This document shows, in pieces, positions 13,375 to 19,036 of a stretch of DNA of 21,042 bases. Origin of the DNA: QHBQ01 sp038230695 (GTDB lineage: Bacteria; Chloroflexota; Chloroflexia; QHBQ01). Made by a program: the position numbers and the translations under genes. Within the stretch, counting starts at the first letter, position 1. The number at the start of each line of letters is the position of its first letter. Location of the stretch: NCBI GenBank assembly GCA_038230695.1, contig JBBRMT010000055.1:1-21042 (forward strand), read 5' to 3'. Below the pieces are notes generated by a model, which was not told the DNA's origin, ran no database searches, and saw only the letters and a program-made list of their open reading frames with translations.

Positions 13375-14520
13375 ATGTCCGTTTACGATGTTGATGTGCT
13401 GGTAGTAGGAAGTGGGCCAGCGGGGGCGACAACCGCCCGCTATGCCGCTCAGGGTGGCCTGCGCGTGCTGCTGGTGGATAAGAAGAGCGAACTCGGCACG
13501 CCGGTGGAGTGCAGCGGGGCGCTGAGTGAACACGCGCTTGAGGATGGCGGCGTGCCGATTGACGAGGAGTATATCCTCGCGCCCGCCTATGGCTTCCTGA
13601 CCTATGCGGCGGGCGGCGAACAGATTCGCCACGATTATCGCAGCTATGGGCGGGCGAAGCCGCTCGGCTACGTGGTTGACCGCAAGCGTTTCGACCGCTA
13701 CCTTAGTTCACTCGCCAGCCTGGCGGGGGTGGAAGTCTGGCTACGTTCGCGGATGCGCGGCTACATCATCGAGGATGGGCATATCTACGCCCGCATCGAG
13801 CGGCTGGGAAGCGAACAGACAGTCCGCGCCCGCGTAATCGTTGGCGCAGATGGGGTGATGTCGCATGTGGCGCTGTGGGCGGGGCTTTCGCCAGCAATTC
13901 GCTTGCAGGATATGGCTAGCTGCTTGCAATATATCGTCAACAATGTGGAGACTGAGGGGCTGCTGGAGATCATCGTAGGTCAGGCGCACGCGCCAGGCGG
14001 CTATGCCTGGGTCTTCCCCAAAGGGGGCGGCTACGCCGAGGTAGGACTGGGCGTTATTCGCACCATGACCGAATACGATGCCCGCTGCCACCTGGAGCGC
14101 TTCATGAGCCAGTCGTTCATGCGTGACCGCTTTGCCCACGCCAACATCCTTGAGGTGCAGGGAGGCGGAGTGCCGCTGGCCGCGCCGCTGAAGAAACTGG
14201 TTGCCGATCACATTATGTTGGTAGGCGATGCGGGCCGCCACGTCAACCCGCTCACTGGCGGCGGGCTGCATACCTCGCTTCGTGGCGGGCGCATCGCGGG
14301 CGAATATCTGGCTTCGTTGGGCGGTGACCTGGTTGGCGAAATGGGTCAACTGCAAGGCTATCAGGAGCAGTGGTTCGCCCAGATGGGTGACGACCTGACC
14401 AGCCTCTACCGCCAGCGGGTCGCCATCTTCAAGGAGCGCGACATCGAGCGCCAGGACGCGCTGCTGTTTGAAACGCTGGGTCAGTATTTCAACCCCCACT
14501 CCAAGTATCGAAAGGTCTAG
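13375..14520 (+). CDS. Geranylgeranyl-reductase-family FAD oxidoreductase
   Basis: The 381-residue flavoprotein belongs to the geranylgeranyl reductase family, which saturates double bonds of isoprenoid chains on chlorophyll, archaeal lipids or quinones. It opens with the FAD-binding GSGPAG (residues 12-17) and has the family motif PVECSG near residue 43. VGADGVMSHVA lies in the middle, and the second FAD contact VGDAGRHVNPLTGGG is at 283-297. GAGGA ends 7 nt before the ATG. A ferredoxin gene follows after 3 nt; such pairs are known in archaea, where the ferredoxin supplies electrons for the reduction. No chlorophyll genes are in view, so an isoprenoid quinone, carotenoid or membrane lipid is as likely a substrate as a pigment. 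Confidence 0.88.
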   Translation: MSVYDVDVLVVGSGPAGATTARYAAQGGLRVLLVDKKSELGTPVECSGALSEHALEDGGVPIDEEYILAPAYGFLTYAAGGEQIRHDYRSYGRAKPLGYVVDRKRFDRYLSSLASLAGVEVWLRSRMRGYIIEDGHIYARIERLGSEQTVRARVIVGADGVMSHVALWAGLSPAIRLQDMASCLQYIVNNVETEGLLEIIVGQAHAPGGYAWVFPKGGGYAEVGLGVIRTMTEYDARCHLERFMSQSFMRDRFAHANILEVQGGGVPLAAPLKKLVADHIMLVGDAGRHVNPLTGGGLHTSLRGGRIAGEYLASLGGDLVGEMGQLQGYQEQWFAQMGDDLTSLYRQRVAIFKERDIERQDALLFETLGQYFNPHSKYRKV

Positions 14521-14523
14521 CCG

Positions 14524-14787
14524 ATGAAACCCAACCGCGCCGTTTCCTTCAACATCGTCTGGCAGGCGTGCATCGGCTGTAGCGCGTGCGTGGCAGTATG
14601 CCCCCAGCCTGAGCCGTTCGTCTCGCCTCACGACACTATTGCCCTGAACACCCCCTGCAGCATCGCCTGTATGCGCTGCGTCGAAGTCTGCCCCACTAGC
14701 GCGATCACCTTTGAGCGACTTGCCGGTGTTGATATTGACACCATGGCCGCAAAAAGCCCTCTCGGAGTAGGTGAGAGGGCTGGGTAA
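14524..14787 (+). CDS. 2[4Fe-4S] ferredoxin
   Basis: The 87-residue protein has eight cysteines in two cluster motifs. Cys16, 19, 22 and 26 form Cx2Cx2Cx3CP. Cys45, 49, 52 and 56 form Cx3Cx2Cx3CP, with one extra residue in the first spacing. Two 4Fe-4S clusters are expected. It begins 3 nt after the flavoprotein stop codon, with AAAGG 8 nt upstream of the ATG, so it is most likely the electron donor of that enzyme. The last ~12 residues are encoded by a hairpin (14755-14781) that looks like one of the gap repeats, so the native C-terminus may have been extended by repeat DNA. Confidence 0.9.
   Translation: MKPNRAVSFNIVWQACIGCSACVAVCPQPEPFVSPHDTIALNTPCSIACMRCVEVCPTSAITFERLAGVDIDTMAAKSPLGVGERAG
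14755..14781 (+). terminator. Hairpin overlapping the ferredoxin 3' end
   Basis: AGCCCTCTC and GAGAGGGCT form a perfect 9-bp stem with a 9-nt loop, ending 3 bp before the stop codon. A T-rich GTTTTTAT follows only at about 14798-14805, so termination here is possible but not typical. Confidence 0.5.
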
Positions 14788-14833
14788 GGACAATTTGTTT
14801 TTATACTAATCAGCTATTGCGCTGCGGCAATTT

Positions 14834-14857
14834 GTAGGGGCGAACCGTTGTTCGCCC
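14834..14857 (+). repeat. REP-like element (GTAG head plus hairpin)
   Basis: GTAG is followed by GGGCGAAC-CGTT-GTTCGCCC, an 8-bp perfect stem with a 4-nt loop. An identical 24-bp copy lies 392 bp away at 15226-15249 in the same orientation. Confidence 0.8.
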
Positions 14858-14875
14858 TGGGTATGGTAATTGGCG

Positions 14876-15181
14876 CTAGAACCGTCCGCCACCTATTCGC
14901 TGGTTGCCGCCGCTGTATCCCGCCACCAATAGGAGGGCCAGCGCACCCAGCGCAGGACCAAGCAGGCCGCCGCACGCGCCCAGTCCGAGGCCGGAGCCGA
15001 GGCCGGGGATGAAGCCAATCACGAAGCCGCCAATCAAACCCCCTACCCCACCTATAATGGTGTTGACCAGGCAGCCGAGGGCGCGGCCATGCTGCAATTC
15101 GCCGAACAGATAGCCGACCACCGCGCCGATGAAGATCCAAATCAGGAAATCGGCGCGAAAGCCAAAGCCAAAGTAGAACAT
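14876..15181 (-). CDS. GlsB/YeaQ/YmgE-family small membrane protein
   Basis: The 101-residue protein is almost entirely hydrophobic and glycine-rich. It has three predicted helices: FLIWIFIGAVVGYLFG, then NTIIGGVGGLIGGFVIGFI, then a last one from about residue 65 to 88. GlyGly-rich helices and length resemble the GlsB/YeaQ (transglycosylase-associated) family of small inner-membrane stress proteins, whose biochemical role is not settled. I chose the ATG at 15181 because AAGGAG ends 8 nt upstream on the minus strand. Longer frames lack a site. The gene is bracketed by two identical REP-like elements in direct orientation, the downstream one 18 bp after its stop codon. Confidence 0.78.
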   Translation of the reverse strand: MFYFGFGFRADFLIWIFIGAVVGYLFGELQHGRALGCLVNTIIGGVGGLIGGFVIGFIPGLGSGLGLGACGGLLGPALGALALLLVAGYSGGNQRIGGGRF

Positions 15182-15225
15182 CGCTACGCTCCTTATACCA
15201 ATTAGCGAGGCGACGGTGTATTTCT

Positions 15226-15249
15226 GTAGGGGCGAACCGTTGTTCGCCC
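15226..15249 (+). repeat. REP-like element (GTAG head plus hairpin)
   Basis: Identical to 14834-14857: GTAG, then GGGCGAAC-CGTT-GTTCGCCC. It lies 44 bp upstream of the GlsB-like start codon and after the zinc-ribbon gene. Confidence 0.8.
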
Positions 15250-15291
15250 TGGCCCGACTTACACCCTCACCAAAGCTATGTGGTGTTACCA

Positions 15292-15447
15292 TCAGTCGTC
15301 GCGGGCAGATTTGCCCGATTTGCCTTGCTTATCGGGGCGGGGCTGCTGCATCCGCGCCTTGCCGCACGCAGGGCAACGCCACTTGCGCTGCTTGTGGAAG
15401 CTGCGTTTCTGCTCGACCATCGGCACGCGGCAGCGGGGACAGGTCAT
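15292..15447 (-). CDS. Small zinc-ribbon protein
   Basis: This 51-residue frame has two cysteine pairs, CPRC at residues 3-6 and CPAC at 25-28, separated by a basic segment (KRSFHKQRKWR). That is the layout of a single treble-clef or ribbon zinc site. The tail is Lys/Arg/Ser-rich and probably disordered or nucleic-acid binding. AGGAAG lies 6 nt before the ATG, and the gene starts 15 nt after the stop of the acidic repeat protein on the same strand, suggesting co-transcription. Its small size and compositional bias leave some doubt, but the paired cysteines, ribosome binding site and spacing make it a credible gene. Confidence 0.72.
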   Translation of the reverse strand: MTCPRCRVPMVEQKRSFHKQRKWRCPACGKARMQQPRPDKQGKSGKSARDD

Positions 15448-15462
15448 AGGCGCTTCCTCAAG

Positions 15463-16425
15463 TTAAATCTTCGAGGGGTCGCGCAACTCGGCCAACGCCC
15501 CCAGCAGCATCTGGAAGGCCGCCGCGCCGTTGCCCGTAAGGTTCTCGCTGGCATCGAGCAACGCGCCCGGACCCAGGCGGTCGGCCATCGCGCCAAAGCT
15601 GGTCAGGATCTGGTTCGCCAGTTCGCTATCTTGCAGGCTGGCGGCGTTGCTGAATGCCTCGGCGTAGAGGCCCAGCGCCTTGCTGGTATCGTCGGCCTGC
15701 TCCGCCGCTTGCGCCTGCGCCAACGTGTTGAGCGCCGCCTCGCGGATCTCCGGCCCATGCTCGGCAATGGTTCGTTGCTGCAATAGGCCCATGATGCCGA
15801 TCATCCACTGCTGATGCTGCTGGTCAATCTGGCTGGCAAGCTGGTTTAGCTCGTCGGGCTGGAAGCTCTGCAATAGGCTCACGAAGGCGGCCAACGCCTC
15901 CTCTTTGTGTTCATCATCCAGCGCCACATATATCGCCGCAGCCTCCACTATCGAGTTTAGCGCGGCGGCGTTCTCGCCATTGTGGGCCGCCTCGCGCCCC
16001 TCGACCAACTGCTGCTGGGCGCGGGCCAATAGCTCGGCCTTCACTTCGGGGCTGAGTTCGGCGGCGCTATCCTCGCCTTCCTCGCTATCGCTTTCACTCT
16101 GCTCCATCTGCTGCAAGAGGCCGACCAGCTGATCCAGCATCCCACGATGCTGCTCATCCATCTGCTGGCTGGCGGTGTCGAACGGCTCCTCGCCCATGCC
16201 CTGGATGTAGCTAACCAGGCTGTTGAGCGCCTCACCCGCCGCCTCATCGCGCAGGCCAATGAACAGGTAGGCTGCCTCGGTCAACGCCGCCAACGCCGCG
16301 CTGGCATCGCCACCATTCATCAGCGATTGCCCAATTTGCAACTGCTGCGCCGCCCGTTGCCTGACTTGCTCCTGCTGCGCGGCATCGAGTTCCTGTCCGC
16401 CCGCTTCGTTGTTCTCATCAATCAT
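15463..16425 (-). CDS. Acidic helical-repeat protein of unknown function
   Basis: The 320-residue protein is very rich in Ala, Gln, Glu and Leu and has no signal peptide or membrane segment. It contains about two and a half internal repeats of roughly 100 residues. Each starts with a TPR-like pair of helices (around GGDASAALAALTEAAYLF, then NGENAAALNSIVEAAAIY, then DTSKALGLYAEAFSNAA). The first two continue into a helix with QQMDEQH or QIDQQHQ and LLQQ. An acidic SESDSEEGED linker separates repeats one and two. A scaffolding or protein-binding role is likely, but I do not recognise a family. I chose the ATG at 16425 because GGAAGGGG lies just upstream; in-frame ATGs at 16449 and 16488 are alternatives. 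A zinc-ribbon gene follows. Confidence 0.78.
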   Translation of the reverse strand: MIDENNEAGGQELDAAQQEQVRQRAAQQLQIGQSLMNGGDASAALAALTEAAYLFIGLRDEAAGEALNSLVSYIQGMGEEPFDTASQQMDEQHRGMLDQLVGLLQQMEQSESDSEEGEDSAAELSPEVKAELLARAQQQLVEGREAAHNGENAAALNSIVEAAAIYVALDDEHKEEALAAFVSLLQSFQPDELNQLASQIDQQHQQWMIGIMGLLQQRTIAEHGPEIREAALNTLAQAQAAEQADDTSKALGLYAEAFSNAASLQDSELANQILTSFGAMADRLGPGALLDASENLTGNGAAAFQMLLGALAELRDPSKI

Positions 16426-16481
16426 ATGGCTTGCCCCTTCCTTAATCATGTTGGCAACTGCGGGGGCAAGACCGTAATCAA

Positions 16482-16496
16482 GCCGCACAGTGCGGC
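16482..16496. promoter_or_regulatory. Perfect palindrome downstream of a promoter, possible operator
   Basis: GCCGCAC-A-GTGCGGC is a 15-bp palindrome with 7-bp arms and a single central base. It starts 3 bp after the -10 element of the minus-strand promoter at 16500-16528, at the expected transcription start. That is a classical place for repressor binding. As RNA it would also form a tight 5' hairpin only if the central loop opens. Confidence 0.55.
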
Positions 16497-16499
16497 CTA

Positions 16500-16528
16500 A
16501 TCATAACCTATGGTTGAGCTATCGTCAA
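16500..16528 (-). promoter_or_regulatory. Promoter of the acidic repeat protein
   Basis: On the minus strand TTGACG (16528-16523) and TATGAT (16505-16500) are separated by 17 bp. The start would be near 16493, about 68 nt before the chosen ATG. Confidence 0.75.
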
Positions 16529-16584
16529 GAAATACATGGCCTGTTTCATGCTTGAATGAGCGGCAACACTGCTGTTTCGCGGGC

Positions 16585-16675
16585 AAAACAAAAGGCCAGC
16601 CGCTGGGCAGGCGGACCGGCCTCCGAAAGAAAGGAGCAGAGATATGCAGGCGCATAGCATAATCTCCGTAACTGC
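16585..16675 (-). ncRNA. Candidate small RNA or attenuator with intrinsic terminator
   Basis: Downstream of the minus-strand promoter at 16682-16711 the transcript would fold into up to three hairpins. These are GAGATTATGC/GCATATCTC (one bulge), a small CTCC/GGAG stem, and a strong terminator. The terminator (16594-16621) has about 10 bp with one bulge and is followed by TTTTGTTTT. The RNA would be about 90 nt. A frame of 52 codons starts at 16655 with GGAG 8 nt upstream and runs through the terminator to 16497, so a leader-peptide attenuator for the downstream minus-strand gene is an alternative. I do not recognise a known RNA family. Confidence 0.55.
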
Positions 16676-16681
16676 ATGGTA

Positions 16682-16711
16682 ATGATAGCACGATTCGACT
16701 TATAATGTCAA
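16682..16711 (-). promoter_or_regulatory. Strong minus-strand promoter
   Basis: TTGACA (16711-16706) and TATCAT (16687-16682) are separated by 18 bp on the minus strand. It points at the terminated RNA candidate and away from nei. A plus-strand TATAAT at 16701-16706 overlaps it but has no good -35. Confidence 0.72.
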
Positions 16712-16719
16712 TAGTCACA

Positions 16720-16787
16720 ACCTTACCATTACCTTACCAAATTGGGGGTATACACCTTACCGCAACCTTACCAAATTGTGGTATACC
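16720..16787 (+). repeat. Two-unit 34-bp direct repeat with ACCTTACC boxes
   Basis: ACCTTACC occurs at 16720, 16731, 16754 and 16765. The boxes within each pair are 11 bp apart, one helical turn. The whole 34-bp unit, ending in AAATTG-GGTATAC, is repeated once. Tandem 11-bp direct repeats are typical of OmpR/PhoB-type regulator sites. The array lies between the minus-strand promoter and nei, so it could control either. Confidence 0.7.
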
Positions 16788-16818
16788 TACGTAGTAGCCG
16801 AATGGGGAGAACATTACC

Positions 16819-17721
16819 ATGACCGAAGGCCCCGAAGCGCACCGCATTGCCCATAACATGAACGATGCCCTGGCGGGCGCAAACCTGCTGACGGTGGAGA
16901 CACGGCTGAAGAAGGCGCAGGCGTGGCTGGCTGCCCATCCCGGTGCGTTGGACAACCGCCAGATCTTCAACGTCTTCGCCCTGGGCAAGAACATTATCTT
17001 CCAGCTAAACGACGACCTCTGGTTCCGCAGCCACCCACTGATGTGGGGCAAGTGGCAGCTATTCCCTGCCGAGGCGACCCTGCCCTACGACCCCAACGAG
17101 CGGGTGCATATCTACACCGACCGCGCCCAGGCGGTGTTCCTGCGCGGGCAGGTGTTCGACATCGTGCAGGGCGACCCCTACGAGCAGGTGGAGGCTTTGC
17201 GGATTATCGGCCCCGACATCTGCGATGCGCCCTTCGACGAGGCGCTGTTTCGCGCCCGCCTGTTGGATCCGCGCTTCGCCAATCAGGAGATTGCGCCGGT
17301 GCTACTGATGCAGGAGGTGGCCGCTGGGCTGGGCAACTACTTCAAGAGCGATGTGCTGAACGCCTGCCAGATCAGTCCCTGGCGGCTGGTGCGTACCCTC
17401 AGCGCGGCGGAGATTGATTGCCTTGCCATGACAGTGCCGAAGCAGGCGCAGCGTAGCATCGAGTTGCGTGGCTTCACCATTCCCGCCGAACTGCACGAGC
17501 GTTTGCAGCGCGAGGCCGAGGCGGAGGGGCGTAGCTTCCGCCACCGCGATCGCCACTGGGCCTTCCGACGCACCGGCCAGCCCTGCTTCCACTGCGGCAC
17601 CCCCATCAAGCAGACCCGCACCGGCCCGCTGGGTGGGCGGCTTACTTATTATTGTCCACGATGCCAGAAACCGGATTTATCGTGTTGGGGTGTCTGTTGG
17701 CACCGGCGTGGCTGGTATTGA
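16819..17721 (+). CDS. nei: Endonuclease VIII-type DNA glycosylase (Nei/Fpg family)
   Basis: The 300-residue protein resembles endonuclease VIII, which removes oxidised pyrimidines and nicks the abasic site. Features in order are TEGPEAHR at the N-terminus, Lys57 in LGKNIIF, and SHPLMWGKW. IIGPDI precedes the H2TH motif AAGLGNYFKSDVL with the conserved Asn173. A C-terminal zinc finger has Cys256, Cys259, Cys279 and Cys282. GGGGAG ends 9 nt before the ATG. The family's N-terminal nucleophile is normally Pro2; here residue 2 is Thr, while Glu3 is kept. Activity may therefore be altered, unless Thr replaces Pro as Val does in NEIL3. The last ~15 residues overlap the 3' end of a convergent lipoprotein gene and extend past the usual family end. 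Confidence 0.9.
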   Translation: MTEGPEAHRIAHNMNDALAGANLLTVETRLKKAQAWLAAHPGALDNRQIFNVFALGKNIIFQLNDDLWFRSHPLMWGKWQLFPAEATLPYDPNERVHIYTDRAQAVFLRGQVFDIVQGDPYEQVEALRIIGPDICDAPFDEALFRARLLDPRFANQEIAPVLLMQEVAAGLGNYFKSDVLNACQISPWRLVRTLSAAEIDCLAMTVPKQAQRSIELRGFTIPAELHERLQREAEAEGRSFRHRDRHWAFRRTGQPCFHCGTPIKQTRTGPLGGRLTYYCPRCQKPDLSCWGVCWHRRGWY

Positions 17722-18267
17722 GGTGCCGGAGGTGGTGATGAACTGGCGGGTGGCAAGGTCGAAGATGATGGTTTGACCGTTAGGGGTAGGGTCACCATAA
17801 AAGCCAGTCTGAGCAAGAGTGAATCTAATGCCATCCACTGCGGTAATCCTTGCAGAGCCAAAGTTGTTGGGTATAATATATATGTCAGGATTGTCATCGG
17901 AGATCACATCATATGGTCCATTGTACACAATGAATACTCCGATCTGCTGCAAAGTAGCGTTGGGAACTGTCGTGTCTCTGCCGACTCCGACACTGAGATA
18001 GTTCCCGTTAACTATTCCCACCCAACAACTGAAGAAGCGATATCGGTAGTAGCCAGCAATCTGGCACCCTGGCTGCATTCCTAGCAACGGGGTGGGGGTT
18101 CCTATTGGTGTCATCGCTGGAGTGAGTTCCGCTGTCGGTGAATAAGCCGGTGTTGGTGAAATACTCGCGGCAGCAGTGCTATTAGGTCGGTTTTGTGTAT
18201 CACAAGCTACCGCTACGCACATCGTAGCGAGGATTAGCAGGACGGACATTACGTATCCTGAGTTCAT
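17677..18267 (-). CDS. Predicted lipoprotein, paralogue A
   Basis: The 196-residue protein has a lipoprotein signal with Cys22 in AVAC, then a Thr/Pro-rich linker (about residues 28-60), then a compact domain. That domain shows GMQPGCQIAGYY, FFSCWVG, SVGVGRDTTV and the conserved ending GDPTPNGQTIIFDLATRQF. The neighbour at 18341-19003 shares this domain, including two cysteines that may pair, so the genes are a tandem duplication. The start region carries a perfect 17-bp duplication giving two in-frame start sites (18267 and 18249), each with AGGA upstream. The 3' end overlaps nei by 45 nt in convergent orientation. I do not recognise the family; an exported surface protein is the best guess. 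Confidence 0.78.
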   Translation of the reverse strand: MNSGYVMSVLLILATMCVAVACDTQNRPNSTAAASISPTPAYSPTAELTPAMTPIGTPTPLLGMQPGCQIAGYYRYRFFSCWVGIVNGNYLSVGVGRDTTVPNATLQQIGVFIVYNGPYDVISDDNPDIYIIPNNFGSARITAVDGIRFTLAQTGFYGDPTPNGQTIIFDLATRQFITTSGTSIPATPVPTDTPTR

Positions 18268-18283
18268 ACGTATCCTGAGTTCA
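18250..18283 (-). repeat. 17-bp tandem duplication at the start of paralogue A
   Basis: TGAACTCAGGATACGTA occurs twice in a row on the minus strand, perfectly. Each copy carries AGGA and is followed by an ATG, so the duplication has doubled the translation start site. The two ATGs are 18 nt apart and in frame. Confidence 0.9.
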
Positions 18284-18340
18284 AGCGTCGCCGCCGCAGC
18301 GTTCTCCTTTTCTTAGCTTTGCTCTTCATATCATGCCCTG

Positions 18341-19003
18341 CTATTTATGTGGTGGTATCGTAGGGGGAACAGAGGTGGGCAGAGGAGTGCCGGATACGGT
18401 CTGAAACTGGCGAGTGGCAAGGTCGAAGATGATGGTTTGACCGTTAGGGGTGGGATCGCCATAATAGCCAGCCTGAGCAAGAGTTATTTGTGTACCACTT
18501 ACCGACACAATGTTCACGTTGCCGAAGCCATCAGGCACGTAGTATATTGCAGGATTGTGGTCATAGTAAAGATAAGGTGACTGTGAGATAATCAGCACCC
18601 CAAGCTGAGTCTGGTTGGGGTCACTAACGCTTCTATCCCTACCAGCTCCAACACTAATTAGCTCGCCATTGAACGTGCCGCGCCAGCAGCTCCTAAGTAG
18701 ATATGGGTAGTATCCAGCAACCTGGCAAGATGCCTGCATCCCTAGCAAGAGCGTAGGGCTAGGGTATGGGATATCAGTAGGAGGCGGGCCAGGGGTGCGG
18801 GTTGATAGCTGCACATGAGTAACAGTGGCTGGCAGGATGGTAGAGACAGATGTGGATTCTACAACAGCGGCTCCAGTAGTAGAGCTTGCAGTGGTAGTCT
18901 GAGCTGCGTTGTCGCAGCTTACCACCATGCTAGCGATGAGCATGACAGCTACCAAGCTAGCTACACATAGCCAAGGCTTATGCACAACTGGATATATCTT
19001 CAT
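18341..19003 (-). CDS. Predicted lipoprotein, paralogue B
   Basis: The 220-residue protein has a lipoprotein signal with Cys30 in VVSC, a Thr/Ser-rich linker to about residue 85, and then the same domain as paralogue A. The shared motifs are GMQASCQVAGYY, RSCWRG, SVGAGRDRSV and GDPTPNGQTIIFDLATRQF. The DNA of the conserved ending is nearly identical to that of paralogue A, pointing to a recent duplication or gene conversion. GGAG lies immediately before the ATG, with GGTGAGAG slightly further upstream. The 73-bp gap between the paralogues shows nothing recognisable. Function is unknown; the linker and anchor suggest display outside the membrane. Confidence 0.8.
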   Translation of the reverse strand: MKIYPVVHKPWLCVASLVAVMLIASMVVSCDNAAQTTTASSTTGAAVVESTSVSTILPATVTHVQLSTRTPGPPPTDIPYPSPTLLLGMQASCQVAGYYPYLLRSCWRGTFNGELISVGAGRDRSVSDPNQTQLGVLIISQSPYLYYDHNPAIYYVPDGFGNVNIVSVSGTQITLAQAGYYGDPTPNGQTIIFDLATRQFQTVSGTPLPTSVPPTIPPHK

Positions 19004-19036
19004 CTCTCCACTCTCACCTTTCTACCATTCGAGATA

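Noticed and set aside
13375..14520. Assignment as bchP/chlP of bacteriochlorophyll synthesis
   Set aside because: Only the broad family is supported; no pigment gene is in the window and the partner is a ferredoxin.
13741..14793. 350-codon open frame on the minus strand opposite the geranylgeranyl-reductase gene
   Set aside because: It is antisense to a gene with clear family motifs and a promoter, has no recognisable domain and no ribosome binding site; GC-rich codon use explains the openness.
14834..15249. Direct repeats as the ends of an insertion sequence or integron cassette
   Set aside because: The enclosed gene is a small membrane protein, not a transposase or integrase, and identical hairpins occur elsewhere singly.
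15280..15786. 168-codon plus-strand frame
   Set aside because: Antisense to the zinc-ribbon and acidic repeat protein genes, which have ribosome sites and sensible products.
16720..16787. Two 34-bp repeats as a CRISPR remnant
   Set aside because: The units are adjacent with no spacer, contain internal 11-bp repeats, and no cas gene is nearby; a regulator-binding array fits better.
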